A stretch of 64,000 nucleotides of DNA, taken from assembly GCF_001510715.1 (NCBI RefSeq), contig NZ_LMTJ01000002.1, positions 496,001 through 560,000 on the forward strand. The letters run 5' to 3'. A program made the translations under genes and the position numbers. Of the stretch, positions 9,054 to 17,789 are shown in pieces. Numbering within the stretch: position 1 is the first letter of the stretch; each line of letters begins with the position of its first letter. The notes below the pieces were generated by a model. The model saw only the letters and a list, made by a program, of their open reading frames with translations, was not told where the DNA came from and made no database searches. Source of the DNA: Bacillus sp. FJAT-29814. Its GTDB lineage: Bacteria; Bacillota; Bacilli; Bacillales; Cytobacillaceae.

Positions 9054-9240
9054 TCATCTACCCTTTCTCTTTTTTCTTTCAGAAATAACTAATAAAATTA
9101 GGAAAATTCCAGCGAATAGGTAGGCAGATACATCTCCAAGTAGCCAAATACGGTATGTCATAACTAGGCATGGATAAAAAGAGCAATACACCAGAGACAA
9201 TTGCCAATAAAAAGGCTACATAGATATTGGTTATTTTCAT
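9054..9240 (-). pseudogene. Frameshifted two-helix small membrane protein
   Basis: The frame starting at the ATG 9238-9240 encodes MKITNIYVAFLLAIVSGVLL and then drifts into an unlikely C-terminus (ATWRCICLPIRW). If one base is removed from the five-A run at 9176-9180, the frame continues as FYPCLVMTYRIWLLG, a second hydrophobic helix (AYLFAGIFLILLV) and a basic tail SERKKRKGR, ending with TGA at 9054. The corrected product would be about 61 residues with two membrane helices. Either the gene is inactivated by slippage in the homopolymer, or the run is a sequencing error. Confidence 0.6.
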
Positions 9241-9398
9241 TTGAATTCCTTTCTCTAAAATCAATTAGACGATGGGTATCTTCCCCTTGGTTTTTTCCAC
9301 TATTTCCCAATGCTTGCATTATAGCAAAGTTAGAAAAAAATCAAAATAGTTTAGGTCTATTGACCTGTTTTGTGCGGGATTTCTGAAGAAACTCCGGC

Positions 9399-9554
9399 TG
9401 CGGACAGTTTTACTGGTTTCGGTGGCGGTTTTGTCCGCAGGACCGGTTCTTGCGGACAGTTTCACTGTTTTCGGTGGTGGCTTTGTCCGCAGGACCACTT
9501 CTTGCGGACAGTTTTACTAGTTTTAAAGTCAGTTTTGTCCTCCTGACGCTTTTA
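9399..9554. repeat. Three tandem 52-bp hairpin repeats (array A)
   Basis: Units start at 9399, 9451 and 9503, exactly 52 bp apart. Units 1 and 2 carry the inverted arms TGCGGACA and TGTCCGCA about 25 nt apart, with a 10-12 nt tail resembling GGACCGGTTCT between units. Unit 3 keeps the left arm but its right arm has decayed. A degenerate right half of a further unit is visible near 9366-9385. This fills most of the gene-free stretch between 9241 and 9713, in which no coding potential is seen. Confidence 0.85.
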
Positions 9555-9713
9555 TTTTCAAAATTCCTACCAAAAAAAGGGCCAAAGTAAATTAAAATAA
9601 ATCATAGATAAAATCTTTCGTAAAAACTCTGACAAATTTTTATTTAAAAATTTCGGCCAAATAAAGCGATGCTGCGTCAAATAGTTTAGAAAAACACAAA
9701 AGGGGGGAAACCG

Positions 9714-10223
9714 ATGAAATCGCGGTCAAACGATGAAGTTTTGAGCGAGGAGCTTTTCATAGCCTCATTCGAAAAAATTAAAGATTCTATCTACAGAGCG
9801 GCATATTTCTATACAAAGAATCAAGCAGATGCCTTGGATATTGTCCAGGAAGTGGCCTACCGGGCGTTTAGAAACCGAAAATCCTTGAAGGAATTGAGTT
9901 ATTTTAAAACGTGGATTATTAAAATTACGATCAACACCTCGATTGATTTGCTAAGAAAACGGAAAAAGGTCGTCGAATTAACCTTTAAGGATGAAATGCC
10001 CAACCAGCAGAAAGAAGAGAACTACAACAGCTTGTTCTTAAAGGAGCTGCTGAATGCTTTAGATGAAGAGGAAAAGAAACTAATTTATTTAAAGTATTAC
10101 CTGGAGTATACCTTTCAGGAGATTTCGGACATTACGGATGCACCGGTCAGTACCATCAAGTCGAAGATTTACCGGGCCTTGGAGAAAATTCGAATGAATC
10201 ATCGATTGGAGGAATTATCATGA
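9714..10223 (+). CDS. ECF-type sigma-70 family RNA polymerase sigma factor
   Basis: This 169-residue sigma factor has region 2 at residues 25-85 (AAYFYTKNQADALDIVQEV, then the FKTWIIKITINTSIDLLRK core) and region 4 at 115-165 (YLEYTFQEISDITDAPVSTI, then KSKIYRALEKIR). AAAGGGGGG lies 5 nt before the ATG. The stop codon overlaps the next ATG by 4 nt, and that gene encodes a membrane-anchored anti-sigma candidate. The pair is a typical extracytoplasmic-stress switch; the inducing stress is not visible. Confidence 0.9.
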   Translation: MKSRSNDEVLSEELFIASFEKIKDSIYRAAYFYTKNQADALDIVQEVAYRAFRNRKSLKELSYFKTWIIKITINTSIDLLRKRKKVVELTFKDEMPNQQKEENYNSLFLKELLNALDEEEKKLIYLKYYLEYTFQEISDITDAPVSTIKSKIYRALEKIRMNHRLEELS

Positions 10224-11251
10224 ACCCAATTAAAAACGAACTTGACAATATTTCGGTTCCAAAGGACGTGATGGAGAGGATGTACATGGGTATTCAACAG
10301 GCAAAGCAAGGAGAGCAGGAACCTTCCCCGAATCACCGTGCCAAAAGTAGAAAGAAGAAAATCATAGCAACAATAGCAAGCCTTGCTGCGGTCGGAGGTC
10401 TGTTTTTCGCATCAGCCTTTGTCTCTCCAGCAATGGCCGAGGTCGCATCTAAAATCCCATTCTTGAAGGATCTTTTTATCAACGATATTGAATTAACAGA
10501 CTCCAAGCCTGTCGTGGCCACGCTAAGGGAAGAAGCAATGAACCTCGGGATAACCGTCCAAGGGATGGGGATGGGCTGGGAACTGGCCGGCGATGACCCG
10601 GATGCATTGGTCATCATCCTGGACGATAAAGATTATAACAAAACAGCAAAAACCCAAGTGGAAAACCTTGTGAGAGATGTCCTTGATAAGAAAGGATACT
10701 ATGCAAAGGCCCTCCAAGTGATACCACAGAGTGAAGATTTATATAAATCAATGATGAGAATTAATGTACTCATGAATCAACAGGCAAAAGAAATCCAACA
10801 GGAACTCAAGAATAAGGGTTATGGAGTCGATTTCGTTAGTATGAATCGTGAGCCCGGTGAAATCTTCGTGATCCTTCCGGAAACCGAAACACGAGTAGAC
10901 GAGATTCGGGCAATCATTCAAAGTTACCAAAAAGCCAATTATAATGAATTTTTCTTAGATATCAGAACAGTGAACCTAAACCAGATGGACCCGGAAACAA
11001 AACTAAAACGTGACCTGTATACCATTTTCGAAAAACTGGTTGCCAAGAAAGAATATAAGGTCGAATATTTTAAATACACAACAGAAGGTCAACTGACCAT
11101 CACAATCAAAGCATCCATCGACACGTATGATAGTGAAAATGTAAAAATGGCTGATAGGATTAGAAATGATGTAAGGTCGATTTTGGACAAAGAATATCAA
11201 CAGCCTTATAAAATTGAGATATTGGGAATTAATGATGAAAAGATAGATTGA
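10220..11251 (+). CDS. Membrane-anchored anti-sigma factor-like protein (DUF4179/DUF4030 type)
   Basis: This protein has 343 residues. A short cytoplasmic region (1-48, ending in a KSRKKK stretch) precedes one membrane helix (about 50-70). Next comes SPAMAEVASKIPFLKDLF, the sequence that follows the helix in DUF4179-type anti-sigma proteins. The large extracellular portion contains two related alpha/beta segments with repeated VRDVLDKKGYY-like and VRSILDKEYQQ-like helices, matching my memory of DUF4030 proteins. Translational coupling to the sigma gene strongly suggests it holds the sigma factor at the membrane until signalled. Confidence 0.78.
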   Translation: MNPIKNELDNISVPKDVMERMYMGIQQAKQGEQEPSPNHRAKSRKKKIIATIASLAAVGGLFFASAFVSPAMAEVASKIPFLKDLFINDIELTDSKPVVATLREEAMNLGITVQGMGMGWELAGDDPDALVIILDDKDYNKTAKTQVENLVRDVLDKKGYYAKALQVIPQSEDLYKSMMRINVLMNQQAKEIQQELKNKGYGVDFVSMNREPGEIFVILPETETRVDEIRAIIQSYQKANYNEFFLDIRTVNLNQMDPETKLKRDLYTIFEKLVAKKEYKVEYFKYTTEGQLTITIKASIDTYDSENVKMADRIRNDVRSILDKEYQQPYKIEILGINDEKID

Positions 11252-11314
11252 CCTGTTTTCCATTTTCTATTCAGGAAAACTTGAAAATGCAGCAGCATTT
11301 AAACTAGGATTTGT

Positions 11315-11350
11315 AAAAGGCTCAGTTCAAAACATTGAACTGAGCCTTTC
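11315..11350. terminator. Bidirectional terminator after the sigma/anti-sigma operon
   Basis: AAAGGCTCAGTTCAA / TTGAACTGAGCCTTT, with a six-base loop, sits between the converging anti-sigma and GerP-like genes. Confidence 0.85.
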
Positions 11351-11357
11351 CGTAGGT

Positions 11358-11582
11358 CTAGGACTCTTGGGCCGTATTTGCATTTGAAACATTAATTTTG
11401 CCACTGTTACTATTTGTGAATGAGTTTATAGAGCCATCACCAAATGCGAAATTCCCACCGATGATGGTATTGTTAGAGGTATGGCTGTTTTGATAGGTTG
11501 GGCCATAATTAATATTTGCATTATTAAAAAGTGCTTGTACCTTAATTTGCCTTAAATTGATGAAGAAGGCCAATTCAATCAC
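11358..11582 (-). CDS. Small Asn/Ser-rich protein, possibly GerPA/GerPF-like spore protein
   Basis: The product has up to 74 residues, low in charge and rich in Asn, Ser and Gly (TSNNTIIGGNFAFGDGS, then NSNSGKINVSNANTA). Composition, size and the NFAFGDGS-NSFTNSN pattern resemble the small GerPA/GerPF spore-coat-associated proteins needed for nutrient access during germination, but the match is from memory and weak. There is no ATG. Candidate starts are GTG at 11582 and TTG three codons later; AAGGACGG gives normal spacing to the TTG. Single-gene unit ending at the shared hairpin. Confidence 0.5.
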   Translation of the reverse strand: MIELAFFINLRQIKVQALFNNANINYGPTYQNSHTSNNTIIGGNFAFGDGSINSFTNSNSGKINVSNANTAQES

Positions 11583-11762
11583 CGTCCTTACTTCAGTTTA
11601 TTTTAAAAAAAGGCTGATGATTGTCCACATGCCTAGCTACTGCTTACACATTCACAACTCTGGTAGTTTCATAACTCATTACAACTCAAACTATGCAAAA
11701 ATACAAAAATGGAATATATTGTATTCATAATAATTTAACATAGTAGAAATGAGCGTGTCGAG

Positions 11763-12728
11763 ATGGAGTTACAAGCAAGAGCCCTGCCGAAACAGAAAAA
11801 ACGAATAAAAGCGCTGCAGCTGACTGGTATTCTTATTGTAGTGTTTTTTGCCTCGATCATCTTTATTTACCATTCTATTTTATGCTATGCTCCTTATCCG
11901 CCAGTGGGAAAAATGGTTGACGCCGGGGATTATCAGCTTCATATGTATGCGGTCGGAGAAAAAAACAATCTTCCTACGATTCTATTGGAATCTGGCTCTG
12001 GCACCCCCTCATCTGTTTCAGATTGGCGTTATATTCAGCCTGAGCTTGCGAAAATAACTAGAGTGATTACCTATGACCGGGCCGGCTATGGCTGGAGTGA
12101 GTCCGCTTCCAATGACCGGACCAGCGAGCAAATCGTTGAAGATCTTCATAAAATGCTGGAGGTTTCCGGTGAAACGGGACCTTTTCTACTCGTCGGGCAT
12201 TCCTTTGGCGGTTTCAACATGCAATTATTTGCCCATCGGTATCCTGACCAAGTTGCCGGACTTGTTTTAGTAGACTCATCCCTTGTAGGAAAAAGTCCGA
12301 AGGTATCAGATTCAGGGTTGTTTTTACAAGGGTCGTTAAGGGCTTTGGGTGTGATGAGAGTAATGGGCAATCTAGGGATGCTTCCGGTCCCAGAGGCAGT
12401 CATGTCCGATAAACGGTCAAAGGAATTTTTGTATCGTAGTTTTTATAATACGGACCAAAGAAGTGAACTTTTGTTTATGGCTTCAGCTGATGAAGAGCAG
12501 CTGAAGGTGGTTCAAAAGGAAGGATTGGGAGATCTTCCTGTGATGATTCTCTCCTCAAGGGCGGAAGAAACGGAGCACAAAGACTGGCAGAAGGCCCAGG
12601 ATGCGTTACTTCAGTTATCAACAGACAGCAAAAGAAAAATCGTGGAGGACTCCGGCCACTACATTCACCATGACCAGCCGAGGATTGTTTTGGAGAGCAT
12701 AATGGAAATCATCGAAAAGGTAAATTAA
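11763..12728 (+). CDS. Alpha/beta hydrolase with N-terminal membrane anchor
   Basis: The 321-residue protein opens with a basic stretch and one hydrophobic helix (about 20-42), then a standard alpha/beta-hydrolase fold: LLESGSGTPS oxyanion region, ITYDRAGYGWSE, nucleophile elbow GHSFGG, and SGHYIHHDQP carrying the catalytic His. The acid residue is probably the Asp or Glu in the SSRAEETEH stretch. It is likely a membrane-attached esterase or lipase-like hydrolase; the substrate is unknown. The ribosome binding site is weak. It stands alone and shares a terminator with the convergent DedA gene. Confidence 0.85.
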   Translation: MELQARALPKQKKRIKALQLTGILIVVFFASIIFIYHSILCYAPYPPVGKMVDAGDYQLHMYAVGEKNNLPTILLESGSGTPSSVSDWRYIQPELAKITRVITYDRAGYGWSESASNDRTSEQIVEDLHKMLEVSGETGPFLLVGHSFGGFNMQLFAHRYPDQVAGLVLVDSSLVGKSPKVSDSGLFLQGSLRALGVMRVMGNLGMLPVPEAVMSDKRSKEFLYRSFYNTDQRSELLFMASADEEQLKVVQKEGLGDLPVMILSSRAEETEHKDWQKAQDALLQLSTDSKRKIVEDSGHYIHHDQPRIVLESIMEIIEKVN

Positions 12729-12746
12729 CTTCCTTTTAATAGAAAA

Positions 12747-12786
12747 AGAGCCTGATTTGAAAAGTTTCAACCTCAAATCAGGCTCT
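12747..12786. terminator. Bidirectional terminator between hydrolase and DedA genes
   Basis: AGAGCCTGATTTGA / TCAAATCAGGCTCT is a perfect 14-bp stem with a 12-nt loop between convergent stop codons. Confidence 0.88.
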
Positions 12787-12797
12787 TCCCTATTATA

Positions 12798-13391
12798 CTA
12801 GCTCTGTACGTTTACCTTTCTTCTTTTTACAATCAACCAGATAATAAACAGAGCGATGGGAATCAATAAAAAGTTGGCATATTGGCTAAATAATTCGCCA
12901 GCTGTTTCCCATTGTGGCCCTAGAATATAGCCTAAATACACGTAGCAGGCTGTAACTGGCAGCATCGCTACATACGTGTAAATGATAAATTTCCAAACAC
13001 TCATTTTAGCGATTCCGCAGGGAATGGATATAGCCGTCCGTACCCCAGGGATAAACCGCCCGATAAAAGCGACAGCTCCCCCATGTTTTTCAAAAAATCG
13101 ATCCGATTTTTCCATATGCTCTTCTTTGATAAAAAAGTACTTTCCAAATTTCAGGATGGCGACCCTGCCTCCATAACGTCCTAAGGAATACAGTGTCAGC
13201 GGCCCCAAAACCCCGCCAATCGAACCTGCAAAAATCGCTCCATATAAATTCATTTCTCCTTGATAGACCCAATAACCGGCCAGTGGCAAGACAAGCTCGG
13301 CCGGAACAAATTCAAATGTTAATGCTAGCATAATGCCAAAATAAGATAGTTCTTTAAACGATTCCACCATTTCTAGGATTAGAGTTTCCAC
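12798..13391 (-). CDS. DedA-family membrane protein
   Basis: This 197-residue protein has the DedA signature: E-FVPAELVLPLAGY near the N-terminus, GSIGGVLGPLTLYSLGRYGG, FFEKHGGAVAFIGRFIPGVR and a C-terminal membrane region. DedA proteins act in membrane lipid translocation, including polyprenyl-phosphate or phosphatidylethanolamine recycling, and support envelope homeostasis. The start is GTG at 13391, with GGAGG 6 nt upstream. Monocistronic. Confidence 0.9.
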   Translation of the reverse strand: METLILEMVESFKELSYFGIMLALTFEFVPAELVLPLAGYWVYQGEMNLYGAIFAGSIGGVLGPLTLYSLGRYGGRVAILKFGKYFFIKEEHMEKSDRFFEKHGGAVAFIGRFIPGVRTAISIPCGIAKMSVWKFIIYTYVAMLPVTACYVYLGYILGPQWETAGELFSQYANFLLIPIALFIIWLIVKRRKVNVQS

Positions 13392-13645
13392 AAGTTACCT
13401 CCACCATTATTGTTTTAACATCTGGCAAGATTTTGTTCAAAATAACCCACAAGCTAAGATTATACCATACAAGTTAGACGCGACCCCATTAACAAGTTAT
13501 GGATAGTGAATATTTTTTAAATTATGAAACCTAATTTTATTTATATCGTACTAATGGCTAATGGTTTTATAATCAATCTGGGCACAATTTAAAGTAGAAA
13601 GTGTAACATGCGAGAAAACCATGGAAGAATTTTGTCTATTATACT

Positions 13646-13683
13646 AGGAGGTGTAGGTCTTACCAACGTAAGACTAATGATTG
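13646..13683 (+). promoter_or_regulatory. SD, hairpin, TTG-start arrangement of the CNNM gene
   Basis: AGGAGGTG lies at 13646-13653, too far (27 nt) from the TTG at 13681 for normal initiation. Between them GTCTTAC (13657-13663) pairs with GTAAGAC (13668-13674) around the tetraloop CAAC. If this stem forms, SD-to-start spacing shortens to about 9 nt. A tiny out-of-frame ATG frame (13678-13695) overlaps the start. Confidence 0.5.
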
Positions 13684-14973
13684 ACAACAGTTAACTTATT
13701 ATTGATTGTATTATTAATTGCATTAACTGCATTTTTCGTGGCGACCGAATTCGCCATCGTCAAAGTTCGTGTATCACGGATTGACCAACTCATCGCTGAA
13801 GGAAAAAAAGGAGCACTTTCCGCTAAAAAGGTCGTCACCCATTTAGATGAATATTTGTCAGCGTGCCAATTAGGGATTACGATCACGGCATTAGGTTTAG
13901 GTTGGTTAGGCGAGCCAACGGTAGAAAAATTGTTGCACCCCTTATTCGAGTATCTTCAATTAAATGAATCGATTACACATATCCTATCATTCGGTATTGC
14001 GTTTGCTTTGGTTACTTTTTTACATGTGGTAGTTGGTGAGCTTGCGCCGAAAACGGCAGCCATTCAAAAAGCAGAAGAGGTTACGCTTTTATTCGCAGTG
14101 CCAATCATTTGGTTTTATAAATTGATGTACCCGTTTATCTGGTTTTTGAATGGTTCAGCGCGTGTTCTTGTAGGATTATTCGGTTTAAAACCTGCTTCGG
14201 AACATGAAGTGGCCCACTCTGAGGAAGAATTGCGGATCCTATTATCTGAGAGCTATAAGAGCGGGGAAATTAACAAGAATGAGTTAAAATACATGAACAA
14301 CATCTTTGAATTTGATGAAAGAATCGCCAAAGAAATCATGGTCCCCCGAACGGAAATTGTGACCATTTCGATTAACGCTTCCTATAAGGATACCATTCAA
14401 ACAATTAAAAGTGAGCATTATACCCGATACCCCGTCGCTGATGGAGATAAAGACAATATTCGCGGTTTTATCAATGTGAAAGAGTTTCTGACGGCACTGC
14501 AAGATACAAATATTGACGAGGACTTTCAATTGGAGAAATTCATTAATCCGATTATTCGGGTCATTGAGACAGTCCCTATCCACGATTTGTTAGTAAAAAT
14601 GCAAAAGGAACGCACCCATATTGCCATTTTAATGGATGAATACGGAGGCACCTCCGGTTTAGTGACAGTTGAAGATATTCTCGAAGAAATTGTTGGTGAA
14701 ATTAGAGATGAATTTGATGAGGATGAAGTGCCTGCTATTCGTAAGCTAGGGGAGAATCACTTTATTCTTGATTCAAAATTGCTCATCGAGGACGTTAACG
14801 ATTTATTAGGCATTGATTTATCTCATGAAGAGGTCGACACAATTGGCGGCTGGTTCTTAGCCAATACCATCGATGAGGAGAATGATTCGGTGATGGAAAT
14901 GGAAGGATATAAGTTCAAGATCCAAAGTAAAGACGGGCATCAACTTCATTATTTGGAAGTAAAAAAAGTCTAG
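13681..14973 (+). CDS. Hemolysin/CorC-type CNNM-CBS membrane transporter
   Basis: The 430-residue protein has an N-terminal CNNM transmembrane domain (residues 1-190; [37 protein letters not shown]), two CBS domains (about 210-330; [26 protein letters not shown]) and a CorC_HlyC C-terminal domain (about 345-430; [11 protein letters not shown]). The family, including YhdP and YtfL of Bacillus, is tied to magnesium or other divalent-cation efflux. The TTG start matches the N-terminus of homologues ([19 protein letters not shown]). The leader between the ribosome binding site and the start is unusual and may regulate translation. Confidence 0.9.
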   Translation: MTTVNLLLIVLLIALTAFFVATEFAIVKVRVSRIDQLIAEGKKGALSAKKVVTHLDEYLSACQLGITITALGLGWLGEPTVEKLLHPLFEYLQLNESITHILSFGIAFALVTFLHVVVGELAPKTAAIQKAEEVTLLFAVPIIWFYKLMYPFIWFLNGSARVLVGLFGLKPASEHEVAHSEEELRILLSESYKSGEINKNELKYMNNIFEFDERIAKEIMVPRTEIVTISINASYKDTIQTIKSEHYTRYPVADGDKDNIRGFINVKEFLTALQDTNIDEDFQLEKFINPIIRVIETVPIHDLLVKMQKERTHIAILMDEYGGTSGLVTVEDILEEIVGEIRDEFDEDEVPAIRKLGENHFILDSKLLIEDVNDLLGIDLSHEEVDTIGGWFLANTIDEENDSVMEMEGYKFKIQSKDGHQLHYLEVKKV

Positions 14974-14984
14974 GAGTATTGCTT

Positions 14985-15025
14985 AGGTCCGGTGAGCCCG
15001 TTCTAGGAGGCAGCCGGACCTTTTT
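14985..15025 (+). terminator. Terminator of the CNNM gene
   Basis: AGGTCCGG / CCGGACCT followed by TTTTT, 12 nt past the stop codon. Confidence 0.8.
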
Positions 15026-15039
15026 GTTTGACTTCTCAT

Positions 15040-15633
15040 CTAATCATTTAAACCTTTTCCATCGAGAATTTGCTGCATATATTTTTCGATCCGTGATTCT
15101 CGGGTTTTGGATTGTTTTGGCTGGGAAAAATAAAGTATGTATGCCCTTTGCCGTCCTGGCGTCAATGCCTCAAACGCAGTTTTCAAGGCAGGAATTTCAT
15201 CAAATTTTGTTTGAAGTTCATTAGGAATTTTGTATTCTGCAGTCGTTTTAAGGCTCACTTCCAAACCGGCTTTTTCCACTTCAATCGCTTCATAAATATA
15301 ATCTTTTATGATGGGCTCCATCCCAGCTATTTCTTGAACATCGGTGAACCGAATCTGGCGCTGCGCCTGGGAATTCTCCCCGGGTCTGCTTAGAATGTCT
15401 TTAGGATCCTTTAACAAAGCCCCCTTGAAAAACATGAGCGCACAGTATTCTTTAAATCCCTGGATGACGACGATGTTCTTGCTCTCAGCCGTATAACAAG
15501 GCAGCCTCCACTTCAATTCTTCAGTCAAATCACAGCCAAGGGCGATAGTTCTTAACCTCTTAAATTCTTCCTGCCACTTTTTCGCTGTACTTAAAAATTC
15601 ATCCACCTTCGGATTGGTTCTGCTATTTGTCAT
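15040..15633 (-). CDS. YdeI/OmpD-associated family protein (DUF1801 plus OmdA-like tail)
   Basis: The 197-residue product has an N-terminal DUF1801 fold (ALGCDLTEELKWRLPCYTAE, GFKEYCALMFFKGALLKDP) and a C-terminal bacteriocin-resistance-type OmdA segment (FEALTPGRQRAYILYFSQPK, then RESRIEKYMQQILDGKG). The start at 15633 was chosen because GAGGGG precedes this ATG; a longer frame lacks one. It follows the ADP-ribosyltransferase-like gene by 19 nt on the same strand and is probably cotranscribed. The biochemical role of this family is not settled; some members aid resistance to cationic peptides. Confidence 0.8.
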   Translation of the reverse strand: MTNSRTNPKVDEFLSTAKKWQEEFKRLRTIALGCDLTEELKWRLPCYTAESKNIVVIQGFKEYCALMFFKGALLKDPKDILSRPGENSQAQRQIRFTDVQEIAGMEPIIKDYIYEAIEVEKAGLEVSLKTTAEYKIPNELQTKFDEIPALKTAFEALTPGRQRAYILYFSQPKQSKTRESRIEKYMQQILDGKGLND

Positions 15634-15652
15634 CAAAGAACCCCTCTTCCAA

Positions 15653-16198
15653 TCAATCATCAAGGGGAATCACTTCCGCGATAAAAAGAGAATCCCCTGA
15701 AAAGATACAATACATATCAGTAATACCATTATCCAGCTTGGTATCTCGAATGACAATGCCTTCGTACCCCTTTTTCATAAGGTGGTTTCGGAATGCCGTA
15801 TTGGCTCCTTCCTTATTCAGAAGTGTCGCTTTGTCCTTCCAGGTGGGATTCCTGTTTCCGGCCGCAAAGTAATCGCAATAGTTGTCTCGTTCTTTCATAA
15901 ATAAATCGAAGGAATCCTCAGATATATATTCCTTTAAGTTTGGTTCATCCATATAGACTTTGTAGACAAAGCCCCTGACTGGCCTTTCGATCTGTACCAC
16001 TTTCGGCTCCCCGTCCTCCCAAAACTCCGTATTGGACTTTTGGATCACCGTCTCCGTTCCGATGGCAAAAGGCTTCGCTGAATCGACATCAGACGTAAAC
16101 CAAAAGCCAATCGTATCGATCCCGTAAGGTAAGTTTTGGACAACTGCTTCTTTAGGAAAGTGGTCGAATTTATTAATGGAACCATGATAAATAATCAT
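15653..16198 (-). CDS. ADP-ribosyltransferase-like protein (ART-PolyVal-type fold), function unknown
   Basis: The 181-residue protein begins MIIYHGSINKFDHFP and continues with GFWFTSDVDSAKPFA, then KGYEGIVIRDTKLDNG. This is the order of conserved blocks in ART-PolyVal-type ADP-ribosyltransferase domains (H of YHGS, the aromatic/Ser-Thr strand, and a GY-[DE]-GI motif). I recognise the fold by pattern only; NAD binding and activity are inferred. The start at 16198 has GGAGGG upstream within an otherwise longer frame. It is upstream of, and probably cotranscribed with, the YdeI-like gene. No antitoxin-like partner (for example a macrodomain) is adjacent. Confidence 0.6.
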   Translation of the reverse strand: MIIYHGSINKFDHFPKEAVVQNLPYGIDTIGFWFTSDVDSAKPFAIGTETVIQKSNTEFWEDGEPKVVQIERPVRGFVYKVYMDEPNLKEYISEDSFDLFMKERDNYCDYFAAGNRNPTWKDKATLLNKEGANTAFRNHLMKKGYEGIVIRDTKLDNGITDMYCIFSGDSLFIAEVIPLDD

Positions 16199-16380
16199 AG
16201 GCAAACCCTCCATTTTTAGTTTGCCCTAATTGAACCGGGAACTTTCAAAGCTAAGTACGTTTATAGCAATACCTACAAGGAAGACAACCTTGCGAAAATG
16301 TTATTGAAGAAAATACCATTAATTAATATCGCCAATGTTCCCTATCCTAATAAAGGAAAAAATTTTTAGGAGGAAGTATT

Positions 16381-16815
16381 ATGGCACAATTAAGAGATAT
16401 TATGACATCAAATGTTGTAACCGTTAACGAAAATCAGACCGTACAGGAAGCGGCAGCGTTAATGAGCGAGTATAATATCGGGGCGATCCCAGTAGTAAAT
16501 AACAGCAGACAGATAGTTGGAATTGTAACGGATCGTGATATTACCCTTCGTACGACAGCACAAGGAGAAGATCCACAAACACCTGTATCTCAAGTCATGA
16601 CTGCACAGAAAATCGTACAAGGTACCCCTGATATGGATGTTCATCAGGCAGCAGATTTGATGGCACAGCAGCAAATTCGCCGGTTGCCGGTAGTCGAAAA
16701 TGGACAAATAGTCGGAATGGTTGCTCTAGGCGATTTAGCCGTACAAGATATATATGCAAACGAGGCAGAACAGGCGTTACAAAGCATTTCAACCCCTTCC
16801 GCACCTCAGCAATGA
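16381..16815 (+). CDS. CBS domain-containing protein
   Basis: This 144-residue protein is made of two CBS repeats, MTSNVVTVNENQTVQEAA with IVGIVTDRDITLR, and MTAQKIVQGTPDMDVHQAAD with IVGMVALGDLAV, forming one Bateman module that should bind an adenosine nucleotide. No enzymatic domain is attached. It resembles small YhcV-type Bacillus proteins, which are often general-stress or sporulation genes. AGGAGG lies 7 nt upstream. Monocistronic, with its own terminator. Confidence 0.9.
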   Translation: MAQLRDIMTSNVVTVNENQTVQEAAALMSEYNIGAIPVVNNSRQIVGIVTDRDITLRTTAQGEDPQTPVSQVMTAQKIVQGTPDMDVHQAADLMAQQQIRRLPVVENGQIVGMVALGDLAVQDIYANEAEQALQSISTPSAPQQ

Positions 16816-16879
16816 CTTTAAAAATTGTTTAGAGTTTTTTTGGACACAAAAAAGATGAAAATATGCAAATAATGATGGT

Positions 16880-16912
16880 AAGCTGACTTGTTTGATACAG
16901 GTCAGCTTTTTC
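16880..16912 (+). terminator. Terminator downstream of the CBS gene
   Basis: AAGCTGAC / GTCAGCTT with flanking T run, about 65 nt past the stop. Confidence 0.75.
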
Positions 16913-17089
16913 TTATTCTTTACAAACGGGCAGAGACTTTGCTATTTGAGAAGAACGTGAGTTTGAGAAAATGACGAATATGGAATTGCATAAGGGTCTA
17001 AAGCCTCTAAACAGAACAAATGTTTTGGTGTAAAATGGTTACGTCTAGTTTGTTTTTACTATATTTATATTTTAAAAGGTGGATTTAAA

Positions 17090-17716
17090 TTGAATGGTAC
17101 ATCACATGCAGCAATAGGATCAGCAGCAGGATTTATGGTGGCTCAAACGTATGAAACATCTCCGTCTGTGACACTCTTGTTAGTCGGATTAGGTGCCGTC
17201 TCAGGATTAATCCCTGATTTGGACATTGACGGGAAGCTTCGCGGAAAAATTACTTTGTCTCATAAGGTGATTCGGCTATCTGCCCTAATCATTGGAATAA
17301 TGATGATTTTCTATAGTTTCTTAGAAAAAACGGCGATGGAAAGATGGATGGGTGCCGGAATAGGATGTTTGATTCTAGTAGTGGCCTCCCTCATTAAGCA
17401 AAAACACATGTTAACGATTAAGGGAATAGCTGTACTGGCGGGAGGATTCTCGTTAGAGGAACTTTGGTTAATTCTACTGGGAGTTTTCATAGTCATTGCT
17501 TCATTTACTTCGCATCGAAGCTATACCCACTCTATCTTGGGCATTGTTTTCTTTGGGGTTATTGCCTTCCATTTGGAGGCTTCACTTGGAATAGAAGGTG
17601 TTTTTTATACCTGTCTTATCGGCTACATCAGTCACCTTGTGGCGGATTTAAAAATACTGCCATTTAACAAACGTGGGGTTAAGCTGTTCTTACCGCTGTC
17701 TTCAAAAGAAATATAA
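17090..17716 (+). CDS. YdjM-type membrane-bound metal-dependent hydrolase
   Basis: This 208-residue protein has the His/Asp signature of the YdjM (LexA-binding inner-membrane hydrolase) family: GTSHAAIG, GLIPDLDIDG, SHRSYTHS and GYISHLVADL, embedded in several membrane helices. It starts at TTG 17090 with AAAGGTGG 8 nt upstream. The family is predicted to hydrolyse phospholipid-like substrates, but the reaction is not established. The next gene begins about 70 nt downstream on the same strand and may be cotranscribed. Confidence 0.85.
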   Translation: MNGTSHAAIGSAAGFMVAQTYETSPSVTLLLVGLGAVSGLIPDLDIDGKLRGKITLSHKVIRLSALIIGIMMIFYSFLEKTAMERWMGAGIGCLILVVASLIKQKHMLTIKGIAVLAGGFSLEELWLILLGVFIVIASFTSHRSYTHSILGIVFFGVIAFHLEASLGIEGVFYTCLIGYISHLVADLKILPFNKRGVKLFLPLSSKEI

Positions 17717-17789
17717 CTTTGCACTAAAACGAATTTGGTCAGTCTTTCTTGAATATATGTTTGGTAAAAAGCATAAATGGGGAGATCTA

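Noticed and set aside
9399..9554. CRISPR array
   Set aside because: The repeats are contiguous 52-bp units without unique spacers, and there are no cas genes.
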